From the NCBI RefSeq assembly GCF_022317005.1, contig NZ_CP081006.1:4526001-4590000 (forward strand): 64,000 nucleotides of DNA, in the 5' to 3' direction. The translations under genes and the position numbers were made by a program. Positions 42,647 to 51,285 of this stretch are shown here, one piece after another. The notes under the pieces were generated by a model, which ran no database searches, was not told the DNA's origin, and saw nothing but the letters and a program-made list of their open reading frames with translations. This DNA is from Mycobacterium sp. IDR2000157661. Its GTDB lineage: Bacteria; Actinomycetota; Actinomycetes; Mycobacteriales; Mycobacteriaceae. Positions within the stretch are counted from its first letter, which is position 1; every line of letters begins with the position of its first letter.

Positions 42647-43737
42647 CACGAGCAATGAGCGCAGCAGAACGCGAGGACCGCGTGCTGGAGCGCATCGACA
42701 AGTTCCGGCAACGAAGGCCGCGACTGCTCGACGACGTGGTGACGCTCGCGCACGGAGCAGGCGGCAAGTCGTCGGCGGCACTGGTCGACGCGGTGTTCCT
42801 CGAGGCCTTCCGCAACGACGAACTCGAGCAACTCGGTGACGCTGCAGCACTGCGGACTCCGTCGGGCGAACGGCTGGCATTCTCCACCGACTCATACGTC
42901 GTTTCCCCGCGCCGCTTCCCCGGCGGCTCCATCGGCCACGTCGCCGTCCACGGCACGATCAACGACCTCGCCGTGTCGGGTGCGCGCCCGCAATGGTTGT
43001 CCGCCGCCTTCGTGATCGAAGAGGGATTCCCGATCGCCGAACTGCGCGAGATCGTCGCCGACATGAGCGAGGCAGCGCTGGGCGCGGGCGTGCAGATCGT
43101 CACCGGCGACACCAAAGTCGTCGGCAAAGGCGCTGCCGACGGTGTCTACATCTGCACCGCCGGGGTGGGTGTGATCCCCCACGGCAGGCAACTGTCGCGC
43201 GAACTCGTCGAGCCCGGCGACAAGGTCATCCTGTCCGGAACGATCGGAGAGCACGGCATGGCGGTCATGCTGGCGCGGGGCGACCTCGCCATCGACGCCG
43301 ACATCGCCTCCGACACCGCACCGGTGCACGAATTGGTGGATGTCCTTCTCGGTGCCGCACCGTCGACGCGGTGGATGCGCGACGCGACGCGCGGCGGTGT
43401 CGGCACGGTCGCCAACGAACTCGTCAAGGACCGCCCCTTCGCCCTGATCCTCGACGAGGCGGAACTGCCGATACAGCCGCAGGTGCTCGGCGCTTGTGAC
43501 ATGCTCGGCATCGACCCGTTGTACGTGGCGAACGAGGGCAAGTTCGTCGCCATCGTGCCAGCGGACGAGGCCGAGGCGGGGATCGCCGCGCTGCGCGCAC
43601 ACCCGCAGGGCGCTCACGCCGCGGTCGTCGGCGAGATTGCCCCGGAGCCCCACGGAATCGTAGCCCTACGAACGTCTTTCGGCGGTAGCCGGATCGTCGA
43701 CATGCTTGTTGGCGACCCGCTACCGCGGATCTGCTGA
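42643..43737 (+). CDS. hypE: Carbamoyl dehydratase HypE
   Basis: A 364-residue enzyme. Its C-terminal Cys (PRIC) accepts carbamoyl from HypF and is dehydrated with ATP to thiocyanate, the cyanide donor. The AIR synthase-like N-terminal half includes LAHGAGGKSSAALV and FSTDSYVVSPRRFPGGSIG. The C-terminal half has TRGGVGTVANEL. The terminal Cys is present. ATG 42643 overlaps the SIS gene stop; ATG 42655 is the alternative start. It is followed by a second hypC and hypD. Confidence 0.96.
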   Translation: MTRAMSAAEREDRVLERIDKFRQRRPRLLDDVVTLAHGAGGKSSAALVDAVFLEAFRNDELEQLGDAAALRTPSGERLAFSTDSYVVSPRRFPGGSIGHVAVHGTINDLAVSGARPQWLSAAFVIEEGFPIAELREIVADMSEAALGAGVQIVTGDTKVVGKGAADGVYICTAGVGVIPHGRQLSRELVEPGDKVILSGTIGEHGMAVMLARGDLAIDADIASDTAPVHELVDVLLGAAPSTRWMRDATRGGVGTVANELVKDRPFALILDEAELPIQPQVLGACDMLGIDPLYVANEGKFVAIVPADEAEAGIAALRAHPQGAHAAVVGEIAPEPHGIVALRTSFGGSRIVDMLVGDPLPRIC

Positions 43738-43750
43738 AAGGAGATTGACG

Positions 43751-44023
43751 ATGTGTCTGGGCATTCCCGGCCAGGTGGTCGACATCGTCGACGCCCAACA
43801 ATGGCTGACCAAGGTAGACGTCAACGGCGTCCGCCGCATCATCAGCGTGCGACTGCTGGCCGACGACAACCTGCAGGTCGGCGACTGGGTGCTGGTCCAC
43901 GTCGGCTTCGCGATGGCCAAGGTCGACGAACACGAAGCGAAGCTGACGCTCGATCAGGTGCAGAAGATGGGCGCCGACTATGTCAACGAGATCGAAGCCT
44001 TCAACTCCTCCGAAATAGCTTGA
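43751..44023 (+). CDS. hypC: Hydrogenase assembly chaperone HypC (second copy)
   Basis: A 90-residue HypC-like chaperone starting MCLGIPGQVVDIV, with AAGGAG at 43738-43743 eight bases before the ATG. It shares the N-terminus and LVHVGFAMAKV barrel motif with the copy at 37956 but is clearly diverged in the middle (ISVRLLADDNLQVGDWVL). Two hypC genes in one cluster may serve different partners: HypD on one side and the large subunit on the other, or two hydrogenases. It lies directly before hypD. Confidence 0.93.
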   Translation: MCLGIPGQVVDIVDAQQWLTKVDVNGVRRIISVRLLADDNLQVGDWVLVHVGFAMAKVDEHEAKLTLDQVQKMGADYVNEIEAFNSSEIA

Positions 44024-44033
44024 GAGGTCTGCC

Positions 44034-45161
44034 ATGAAGTTCGTCGACGAATTCCGCGACCCGGCGGCCGCACGCGCGTTGGTCAGATCGATCACCGAAC
44101 TCGCGGCCGGTGATGAGTTCAAGTTCATGGAGGTCTGCGGCGGCCACACCCACACGATCTACCGCCACGGCATCGAGCACCTTCTGCCGAAGGCGGTGGA
44201 GTTGGTGCACGGCCCCGGCTGTCCGGTCTGCGTGATCCCGATGGGCCGCGTCGACGACGCCATGTGGCTGGCCGAACAACCCGACATCATTTTCACGACG
44301 TTCGGTGACATGATGCGAGTACCCGGTTCAAGGGGAAATCTCATCGAGGCCAAGGCCCGCGGAGCCGACGTGCGGTTCGTGTACTCGCCGCTGGATGCGC
44401 TCAAGGTGGCCGTAGACAACCCCGACCGTCATGTGGTCTTCTTCGCGGTCGGGTTCGAGACGACTGCGCCCTCGACCGCGGTGACGCTCGTGCGTGCCCG
44501 CGCCCTCGGCGTGACGAACTTCAGCGTGTACTGCAACCACGTCACGATCGTTCCGCCGATCAAGGCAATCCTGGAATCGCCCGACCTTCGGCTGTCCGGA
44601 TTCCTTGGGCCCGGCCATGTCTCGACGGTAGTGGGGTTGCGACCGTACCGGTTCGTTCCCGACGTCTACGGCAAACCGATGGTGGTGGCGGGATTCGAGC
44701 CACTGGACATCCTGGCCTCGGTACATATGCTGCTGCGACAGATCCGCGACGGTCGCTGCGAGGTCGAGAACCAGTACACCCGCGTCGTGCGCGCCGAAGG
44801 CAACACCCAGGCGCTGAAGCTGATGGCCGAGACATTCGAATTGAGGCCGCACTTCGAATGGCGCGGGCTGGGGTTCATCTCGCAGAGCGCGCTCAAGGTG
44901 CACCGCGATTACGCCGACTTCGACGCGGAATTGAGGTTCGAGATGCCCGGGGTCCGGGTGGCCGATCCGAAGGCGTGCCAGTGCGGTGAGGTCCTCAAAG
45001 GCGTCATAAAGCCTTGGGAATGCAAGGTTTTCGGCACTGCCTGCACGCCGGAGACGCCGATCGGGACGTGCATGGTCTCCCCGGAAGGGGCATGCGCGGC
45101 TTACTACAACTTCGGTCGATTGCATCGTGAAACGGCGTTGGTGCTGGGCCGGCGCACCTAG
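44034..45161 (+). CDS. hypD: Hydrogenase formation protein HypD
   Basis: A 375-residue scaffold on which Fe(CN)2CO is built together with HypC. It has EVCGGHTHTIYRHGIE near residue 33 (the conserved CGGHT), VHGPGCPVCVIP near 60, TTFGDMMRVPG near 88 and FFAVGFETTAP near 135. The [4Fe-4S] cluster is bound by C-terminal Cys (CQCGE, ECKVFGTACTPE, CMVSPEGAC). The start ATG at 44034 follows AGAGGTCTGCC. It ends the maturation part of the operon. Confidence 0.96.
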   Translation: MKFVDEFRDPAAARALVRSITELAAGDEFKFMEVCGGHTHTIYRHGIEHLLPKAVELVHGPGCPVCVIPMGRVDDAMWLAEQPDIIFTTFGDMMRVPGSRGNLIEAKARGADVRFVYSPLDALKVAVDNPDRHVVFFAVGFETTAPSTAVTLVRARALGVTNFSVYCNHVTIVPPIKAILESPDLRLSGFLGPGHVSTVVGLRPYRFVPDVYGKPMVVAGFEPLDILASVHMLLRQIRDGRCEVENQYTRVVRAEGNTQALKLMAETFELRPHFEWRGLGFISQSALKVHRDYADFDAELRFEMPGVRVADPKACQCGEVLKGVIKPWECKVFGTACTPETPIGTCMVSPEGACAAYYNFGRLHRETALVLGRRT

Positions 45162-45213
45162 CGCCCACAGTTGGAAGCGTCGCCGCAGCCCATGCGGCGG
45201 GTGAGGAGTAGTC

Positions 45214-45504
45214 ATGACGAAACCGGAGAAACGGGGATCGCGCGACACCGGATCTGACGAGCCGTCTGGCGGGCCGGTGAACCGGCCGTCAGACTCGTAC
45301 GAAGGCGACGAGTCCGTCCCCCAGCACGACGACGGCGGAAAGCCCGACTTCGAGACGGGCTTCACCACCGAAGCCCCCAAGGATGCCGAACCCGCAGTGC
45401 CGCCCTACGAAGGGCGTCAGACATCGGCCAAACCGCCCGACGGCGGGGACGAAGGCGGCGCCCGGACCGGTGGGGCGGTCAAGCCCGTCGACGACGGGGG
45501 GTGA
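45214..45504 (+). CDS. Hydrophilic disordered protein
   Basis: A 96-residue protein with start ATG 45214 behind GAGGAG. It is rich in Gly, Asp, Glu, Pro and Lys (PEKRGSRDTGSDEPSGGPVN, and later PPYEGRQTSAKPPDGGD). It has no Cys or membrane helix and is probably disordered. I recall similar small proteins in other mycobacteria that are longer at the C-terminus, so this copy may be shortened. The function is unknown. It is separated from hypD by 52 bases and is not clearly part of the hydrogenase operon. Confidence 0.65.
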   Translation: MTKPEKRGSRDTGSDEPSGGPVNRPSDSYEGDESVPQHDDGGKPDFETGFTTEAPKDAEPAVPPYEGRQTSAKPPDGGDEGGARTGGAVKPVDDGG

Positions 45505-45834
45505 AGGATCCCGCTCCAGGCAGCCCAGCGGCCCCTTGTTGAGCACACCAGAGACAATCCAGGTGCGGAACGCCTCGACCGTGCGCGGATGTTCATCAGC
45601 GATCTCGACGACGACGTCGCCGGGCCGCAGGTCCGCGTCTGCCGATGACACGTCAACCGGTCCGGAAGGCACGGATCGCTTCGCCGTTTGAGGGTAACCC
45701 GCTCGCAGCGGTCCCCGATGACGGCAGGCGGGCACGATGGCAGGACACCGAGTCAGGTGGGCGGTACCGACGCGCCGACTCGACGCCCGTCCGGCGATCG
45801 GGCCTGCGAGACGTCCGAGCCCGAGTGAGCCCAC
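45505..45834. other. 330-base stretch without an assigned gene
   Basis: No plus-strand gene is convincing here. On the minus strand a frame from about 45651 (GTG) leftward reads SSADADLRPGDVVVEIADEH and RTVEAFRTWIVSGVLNKG, with mostly G or C in third codon positions, then runs antisense into the previous gene. It may be the rest of a decayed gene; see findings. The last bases hold the start region of the MMPL transporter. Confidence 0.4.
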
Positions 45835-48021
45835 ATGACGGAGCCCGAGAACGTCGGCAGACTCAGCCGGGCCTACGCCGTGTGGATCGTGCGGCTGCGG
45901 TGGTTGGTGGTCGTGGCGATGGCCGCCGCGGCGACCTTGGCCACCATGCATCTGCCCGGGCTGCAGAGTGACGCCGGACTCGAAGTCACACAACAGAATT
46001 CACCTGCAGTGCAGAGCGAGCAGCGGGTTCTCGAGGCATTCGGTCTCCCGCTGCTGAGCCTGGCCGCCCTGGTCCAGCACGACAGCGATGGGCTGAACAC
46101 GACCGCGCTGGAAAGGTCTGCGCGCAGAGCCGTCGAGGTCAACGTCAAGACCTTCAACGAGGGCCTTCCGGCCACTGGCATCGCAGGCGCCCTGCCGATA
46201 CCGAACGCGGTCCCGGTGCCACTGCGGCCCACGACCGTCGTGACGTACCTGTGGGGCGGCTCCACACTCAACAGCGGCGAACTCGTCGCGGCGGCACGAC
46301 AGTACGGCGAGGAACTCGGCCCGCAGGCAGACGTCGTCGGGGTCACCGGCGTGGTTCCCGTCCAGGTCGAACAGGGTCTGGTGGTGAAGTCGCGACTGGG
46401 AGTGGTCGAGATCGCGACGCTGCTCGCCGTCGCGCTCATCCTCGCCATCTCCTGTCGCTCGTTGGTGGCACCGCTGATCACCCTGTCCGCCGCGGTCGTC
46501 GCTTACCTCATCACGATCCGCCTCATCGGCGCGGCCGCCGCGCAGCTCGAGATCTCCGCACCCAGTCAGCTCGAGCCACTGGTGGTGGCCCTGACCCTGG
46601 GCCTGACAACCGACTACGCGATCCTGTTCGTGACCGGTATGCGCTACCGTTCCTCACTCGGCTGGGACCATCGCGATGCCCTGCGGTCGGCGATCACCCA
46701 CAATCTCCCGATCGTCTTGGTCGCCGGACTCATCGTCACGGCGGGGGTGGGGAGCATATCGGTCGCCGAACTGCCCCTCTTCCGCGCATTCGGACCCGGC
46801 CTCGCCATCGTGGTCGCTGTCGCGCTGCTGGTCTCGATCACCCTCGTCCCGGCCCTGCTCGCGATCTTCGGCCGGTTGGCCCTCTGGCCGGGAACACCGC
46901 GGCGCAGCGACGCCGAACGACGAAGCGCCCTCAAGAGCGAACGTTTCGCGCGGATGCTGACCAAGCGGCCCGTCGCCGCCGTCGCCGTGGCGGTGTCGCT
47001 TGCCGCACTGATCGCCGCCGGTTACCCGCTGACGGCGTTCCGCCCGGCGGTCTCGTCGCCGGATACGTTGCCGGTGGGCAACGAAGTGCGGGTGGCGGCC
47101 GACGCGGCCGCCGAGGGCTTCCCGGCCGGCGTGCTGGCACCCACCGAGATCCTGCTGGAGGAGCCGGGAATCACCGCTGAACAAGGCGAACTCGTCGCGC
47201 TGCAAGACAAGCTCGCCGCCCAACCGGGCGTCGCGGCGGTCGTCGGTCCGCAACAGCAGCCGATCGATGTCTCGTTGAACGGCGCCGGTCTGTTCCTGGC
47301 GCCGGGCGGAGACGCCGCCCGCTACCTGGTGATCTTCGACCAACCTGGACTCTCGGCGTCCGGCCTGCAGTCACTGATCGACCTGCAGAGCGCGATGCCC
47401 GTACTCCAGGAGGAAGCGGGTCTGGCCGGTGCCCGCGTCGAGTACATCGGTGCCGGGGCGTTGGGCGCCGAGTTCGTCAGCACCGCCCGCTCCGACTTCG
47501 TCCGCGTGGGAATCGCGGTCGGAGTGGTCAATCTCGTTCTGCTGATGGTGTTCCTGCGGGCGTTCGTCGCGCCGGTCTACCTGCTGGCGTGCAGCTATCT
47601 GTCTGTCGGCGCCGCGCTGGGCCTGACCACCCTGGTCTTCCAGCAGGGCGCCGGATACGACGGTCTGATCTTCTACGCGCCGTTCGCGGCGGCGGTGCTG
47701 CTGATCTCGTTGGGCTCCGATTACAACGTCTTCACGGTCGGTCAGATCTGGGACGAGGCGAGGTCCCGCTCGCTGCGTGACGCGGTTGCTGTCGGCCTAC
47801 CGAGGTCGGCTCGGCCGGTCACCATCGCCGGGCTGGCTCTCGCGACGAGCTTCGCCTTCGTGGGATTGGTGCCGGTTGCGCCGTTTCAGCAACTGGCGTT
47901 CGCGGTGGCCGTGGGGGTGCTGATCGACACCTTCCTGGTCCGGTCGCTGCTCGTGCCGGGCCTGATCGTGTTGATCGGCCGGGTCAGCGGCTGGCCCGGC
48001 AGACGGCTGGTGACCCGCTGA
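45835..48021 (+). CDS. MMPL/RND family transporter
   Basis: A 728-residue membrane protein. It has one N-terminal helix (about 20-40), an extracellular loop (about 45-190), then five helices to about 345, a second helix (about 380-400), a second loop and a final set of five helices (about 560-720). The motifs LGLTTDYAILFVTGMRYR and LGSDYNVFTVGQIWDEA are the paired GxxxDY proton-relay sites of MMPL proteins. Mycobacterial relatives export lipids or take up heme, so the cargo is uncertain. The start is ATG 45835. A small lipoprotein gene follows after 69 bases. Confidence 0.92.
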   Translation: MTEPENVGRLSRAYAVWIVRLRWLVVVAMAAAATLATMHLPGLQSDAGLEVTQQNSPAVQSEQRVLEAFGLPLLSLAALVQHDSDGLNTTALERSARRAVEVNVKTFNEGLPATGIAGALPIPNAVPVPLRPTTVVTYLWGGSTLNSGELVAAARQYGEELGPQADVVGVTGVVPVQVEQGLVVKSRLGVVEIATLLAVALILAISCRSLVAPLITLSAAVVAYLITIRLIGAAAAQLEISAPSQLEPLVVALTLGLTTDYAILFVTGMRYRSSLGWDHRDALRSAITHNLPIVLVAGLIVTAGVGSISVAELPLFRAFGPGLAIVVAVALLVSITLVPALLAIFGRLALWPGTPRRSDAERRSALKSERFARMLTKRPVAAVAVAVSLAALIAAGYPLTAFRPAVSSPDTLPVGNEVRVAADAAAEGFPAGVLAPTEILLEEPGITAEQGELVALQDKLAAQPGVAAVVGPQQQPIDVSLNGAGLFLAPGGDAARYLVIFDQPGLSASGLQSLIDLQSAMPVLQEEAGLAGARVEYIGAGALGAEFVSTARSDFVRVGIAVGVVNLVLLMVFLRAFVAPVYLLACSYLSVGAALGLTTLVFQQGAGYDGLIFYAPFAAAVLLISLGSDYNVFTVGQIWDEARSRSLRDAVAVGLPRSARPVTIAGLALATSFAFVGLVPVAPFQQLAFAVAVGVLIDTFLVRSLLVPGLIVLIGRVSGWPGRRLVTR

Positions 48022-48090
48022 TCGGCGTATCAGGAAAGGCCGATTGGGTAATCGATCTGCTCATCGATATTGGAACAGAAAGAAGGAATC

Positions 48091-48522
48091 ATGCGTGCGC
48101 ATAGCCTACGGCTGACTGCCGGTTGCGGGGTCGCAGCGGCCGCGCTCGCTCTCAGCGGTTGCGGGGCGCAGGCCCCGGCTGCCGACCTGGTAGCGCAGAC
48201 CGAAGCCACCGTCCAGGACAACGGGGCACAGGTGGAGGTCGGCAACACCATCTACTACGGATCGTTCGGCACCACTGCCGAAGTCGACTGCGGCGACGGC
48301 AAGACACTTAACGTCGGCGGTTCGAACAACACCCTCGACGTGAACGGCACCTGTTCGTCGGTGATCGTCGGCGGAGCCGACAACAAGATCACGCTGGCCA
48401 CGGTGCAGGACGAGATCGACGTTGTCGGGGTCAACAACACCGTCACCTACGCCGACGGCGATCCGCGAATCGACGACGTCGGCAGCGGAAACACCGTCGA
48501 GAAGGCACCGGTCAGCGAGTAA
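48091..48522 (+). CDS. DUF3060 lipoprotein
   Basis: A 143-residue secreted lipoprotein starting MRAHSLRLTAG, with AGAAGGA upstream. The signal peptide ends in the lipobox LALSGC, so a lipidated Cys near residue 23 is expected. From about 65 on, beta-strand repeats with VGGSNNTLDVNG, VGGADNKITLA and VGVNNTVTYA suggest a small right-handed beta-helix, as in DUF3060 proteins. The role is unknown. It may work with the MMPL transporter just upstream. Confidence 0.88.
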   Translation: MRAHSLRLTAGCGVAAAALALSGCGAQAPAADLVAQTEATVQDNGAQVEVGNTIYYGSFGTTAEVDCGDGKTLNVGGSNNTLDVNGTCSSVIVGGADNKITLATVQDEIDVVGVNNTVTYADGDPRIDDVGSGNTVEKAPVSE

Positions 48523-48543
48523 CCCCCGCGCGTCGCCCGCTTT

Positions 48544-48559
48544 GCCGTCGGCCGACGGC
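48544..48559. terminator. Palindrome between convergent genes
   Basis: GCCGTCGGCCGACGGC is a perfect 16-base palindrome between the DUF3060 gene stop and the DUF3046 gene stop. As a hairpin it would have six base pairs and a four-base loop. A termination role is inferred from its place. Confidence 0.35.
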
Positions 48560-48754
48560 TCACCACTGATCGCGTGGGACGTCGAAGTCGGCGCACAGGG
48601 CCCGCCACACCTCACGCGGATCCACGCCGTCCTCGATCGCCTGCTCGGCGGTGCGCCCACCGAGGCCGGTGAGAACGTGGTCGACGAGTAGCGACGCACC
48701 GCGCACCGGGCCGAACCGGCCGTCGACGAGCTCACGGAATTCGGTCAACCGCAC
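48560..48754 (-). CDS. DUF3046 protein
   Basis: A 64-residue protein. The chosen GTG start at 48754 gives M-R-L-T-E-F-R-E-L-V, the N-terminus I recall for Rv2738c. It ends in VDPREVWRALCADFDVPRDQW, strongly conserved in actinobacterial DUF3046. In M. tuberculosis this gene follows recA almost directly; here the hydrogenase island separates them. Function unknown; it looks like a small helical DNA- or protein-binding unit. Confidence 0.87.
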   Translation of the reverse strand: MRLTEFRELVDGRFGPVRGASLLVDHVLTGLGGRTAEQAIEDGVDPREVWRALCADFDVPRDQW

Positions 48755-48764
48755 GAGTCCCAAC

Positions 48765-49937
48765 CTACGCGGTGCGGATGAGCGCTTCCTGGCACACCCG
48801 TACCGGATCGGCGACTTCGGCTACCGACGCCCCGGCCCGTCTGGCCGCTTCTCGGTAGCCGGGCCCGGCCAGCACCTCGCGGACCGCCTCGGTCAGCGTT
48901 TCGGCGCGCAACGGCCGCACCAACTGCGCACTGCCTTGGCGCACAACTCGATTCGCGAGCTCCCATTGGTCGCCGCCGCCGGGCACGACCACCATCGGCA
49001 CCCCGGCCAGCAGCGCCTTGGACACCAAGCCATGACCTCCGCCGCAGATCACCAGGTCGGCCTGCGCCAACAGTTCGTCCTGCCTGCCCAGCCCGACGAC
49101 CGCCCACGACGGCACCAGTACCTGCGACCCGCCGAGCCGCGATACCGCGACCCTCGACCCGGCCGGCAGGGTCTCGTTCGGAATCAGGCTCCGCAGGGCG
49201 ATTTCGGCCACGCCCTCCGCACCCGTGGTTGCGGTGGACGGCGCGACGACGACCAGCGGACCGGTGCCGGCCGGGATGTCGAGCGTCGCGGTCGTCGGTT
49301 CGAAGTGCAGCGGGCCCACCACCACCGCCTCGGCCGGCCAGTCCGGGCGCGGCACCTCCAGCGCGGGCAGCGTGGCGATCAGCCGCCGACGCGGCCCCGG
49401 GTCATCGGCCGGCAGACCGATGCCGACCCGGGCGGCCGCGCGCTGTTGGACACCCTGTCGCCACGAGCGGGCCGACAACGTTCGCAGCACCGCATCGCGG
49501 GCGCGGCCCCGCACGCCGACGCCGGGCGCCAGGCCACTGCCGATCGGCGGCAGCCCCTTCGACGGCCGGTACAGCGGGTGCGGGTTGAGTTCGACCCAGG
49601 GATACCCGAGCAATTCGGCACACAGCCCGCCCGCGCTGGTGATGACGTCCGAAACCACGAGATCCGGCGCGAGTCGCCGCAGCACAGGCGCGTTGAGCAC
49701 CGCCATCCGGGCACCCCGTTGATGGATCTTGGCGCCCGCGTCGGTGTCGTCGTCGGCGCCGGTGGGATCCAGGCCCAGTAGTTCGACGGCGGGGACACCA
49801 ACCGCGGCCGCCGTGTCGAGCCACTGGACACCGGTGAGCAGCGTCGGCGAGTCGCCGTTGGCTTGAAAGCGCAGGCACAGCGCGATGGCCGGAAAGGCGT
49901 GGCCTGGATCGGGGCCGGCGATCACGGCGACGCGCAT
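48765..49937 (-). CDS. UGT/MGT-type glycosyltransferase
   Basis: A 390-residue GT-B family glycosyltransferase starting MRVAVIAGPDPGHAFPAIAL. The N-terminal half has the acceptor-binding Rossmann domain with G-H-x(3)-A. The C-terminal donor domain includes LVVVAPSTATTG, DLVICGGGHGLVSKALLAGVPMVVVPGGGDQWELANRV, matching the nucleotide-sugar binding motif of macrolide-type transferases. The sugar and acceptor are unknown. It matches Rv2739c by position. It ends ten bases before the DUF3046 start and is divergent from the ephG-like gene. Confidence 0.9.
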   Translation of the reverse strand: MRVAVIAGPDPGHAFPAIALCLRFQANGDSPTLLTGVQWLDTAAAVGVPAVELLGLDPTGADDDTDAGAKIHQRGARMAVLNAPVLRRLAPDLVVSDVITSAGGLCAELLGYPWVELNPHPLYRPSKGLPPIGSGLAPGVGVRGRARDAVLRTLSARSWRQGVQQRAAARVGIGLPADDPGPRRRLIATLPALEVPRPDWPAEAVVVGPLHFEPTTATLDIPAGTGPLVVVAPSTATTGAEGVAEIALRSLIPNETLPAGSRVAVSRLGGSQVLVPSWAVVGLGRQDELLAQADLVICGGGHGLVSKALLAGVPMVVVPGGGDQWELANRVVRQGSAQLVRPLRAETLTEAVREVLAGPGYREAARRAGASVAEVADPVRVCQEALIRTA

Positions 49938-49979
49938 TGGGCTACCCTGTCACAGCCGCTGGCCACTACGCTGAGGACC

Positions 49980-50420
49980 ATGACCGACCAGGTTTCCGGT
50001 GTGCGCACCGATGTCGACAACGTCCGTGCGGTGGAGAACTTCCTCTACGCGCTGGCCGACGAGGACTTCGAGACCGCCGAGGCTCTGCTCGCCGACAATG
50101 TCGCCTGGCAGAACGTCGGACTACCGACCATCCACGGTCGCGAACGCATCGTCAAGATCATGCGTCGCGGTGAAGGCCGGATGCGTTTCGAGGTGAAGAT
50201 CCACCGCATCGCCGGTGAGGGCAACACCGTGCTGACCGAGCGCACCGATGCACTGGTCTTCGGACCGGTGCGCATGCAGTTCTGGGTGTGCGGGGTCTTC
50301 GAGGTGCACGCCGGCCGAATCACGTTGTGGCGCGACTACTTCGACTTCGCCGACTTCACCAAGGCACTGCTGCGCGGGCTCGTGGCGACGCTGTTCCCGT
50401 CGCTGCGTTCCTCGATGTAG
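49980..50420 (+). CDS. ephG: Limonene-1,2-epoxide hydrolase-like protein (EphG)
   Basis: A 146-residue small protein of the SnoaL-like/limonene epoxide hydrolase fold, starting at ATG 49980 (MTDQVSGVRTD). NFLYALADEDFETAEALLADNVAWQNVGLPTIHGRE is the typical front helix and loop. Later ITLWRDYFDFADF carries Arg and Asp that fit the catalytic R and D pair of the family. M. tuberculosis Rv2740 (EphG) is active on epoxides of cholesterol and fatty acids; a similar role is likely. It is convergent with the PspA-partner gene, five bases away. Confidence 0.88.
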   Translation: MTDQVSGVRTDVDNVRAVENFLYALADEDFETAEALLADNVAWQNVGLPTIHGRERIVKIMRRGEGRMRFEVKIHRIAGEGNTVLTERTDALVFGPVRMQFWVCGVFEVHAGRITLWRDYFDFADFTKALLRGLVATLFPSLRSSM

Positions 50421-50425
50421 GGCGG

Positions 50426-51256
50426 TTACGCGCCGCGGGCGCGGCCGAGTTCGTCGAACGCCTGCGCCCAACCGGTGAGACGGTCGGTGGCGTTGGACAG
50501 TTCGTCGCGATAGCGCTGCTGCCACATCGGTGAGCTCGACATCGGCCCGGCGCCATTCGACTGGTTGGCCGCCGACACCAGTTGCGCTGCGGCGTTGACC
50601 ATCTCGTTGTACTGGCGGGCACCCTGGTCGAGCTGGGCGGTGAACGCTTGGACGGTCGCGGTCAGATGCCCGCGCGACTGCGGCGCCGAACGCATCGCCC
50701 GCTCCATCGACATCACCTCGTTGGCGGTGGCGGCCATCGTCGCCGAGGTGTGCTGGGCCGCCGCGCTCAGCTCGCGCAGCTCGTCGGCGGGCAGCATCCG
50801 GCCGCGCTCCATGACGCCCAACAGCGAGTGCATCCCGCGTTCGGAAGCCGCCAGCGCCGCCATCGGCTGCCGGGCGGCCGATCCCCACGGCGGCAGCCGG
50901 CGGGCGAACCGCGACTGCTGTGGCGGCAGCGGTTCTCGCTTGAGCCAGCGGTAGCGCAGGAACGCCAAGGTCGCCAGGAACGCCGCCCCGACGGCGATCG
51001 GAGTCGGAATGAACAGTGCCCACCACGGCGTGCTCCACGCCGCCAGCAGCGCCGTCACGCCGATCCAGAACACGCTGGACACGCCGAAGAACAACGTCAG
51101 CCGCAATGCCCAGCGCCGCTTGCGCAGCAGCTTGGCGCGCGGGTCCGCCGCCGAGTTGAGCCTGGCGGCCAGCAAGTCGGACCATTCAGCGGCGGTGTCC
51201 ACACCCCGCTGCAGCAACGAGCGCCAGGCCTCTGGCCGACTCGGTTGCGAATTCAC
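50426..51256 (-). CDS. PspA partner membrane protein (Rv2743c-like)
   Basis: A 276-residue protein starting with GTG at 51256, behind GGAGAGAGGG; a 7-residue longer reading to 51277 also exists. Two membrane helices lie at about 50-72 and 77-98. The C-terminal 170 residues are soluble, Ala/Gln-rich and helical. It follows pspA by 29 bases and is the Rv2743c counterpart, reported to link PspA to the membrane in the ClgR-controlled envelope response. Rv2742c, present downstream in M. tuberculosis, is absent here. Confidence 0.87.
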   Translation of the reverse strand: MNSQPSRPEAWRSLLQRGVDTAAEWSDLLAARLNSAADPRAKLLRKRRWALRLTLFFGVSSVFWIGVTALLAAWSTPWWALFIPTPIAVGAAFLATLAFLRYRWLKREPLPPQQSRFARRLPPWGSAARQPMAALAASERGMHSLLGVMERGRMLPADELRELSAAAQHTSATMAATANEVMSMERAMRSAPQSRGHLTATVQAFTAQLDQGARQYNEMVNAAAQLVSAANQSNGAGPMSSSPMWQQRYRDELSNATDRLTGWAQAFDELGRARGA

Positions 51257-51285
51257 GCCCTCTCTCCTGCCGATCAATCAGTCGG

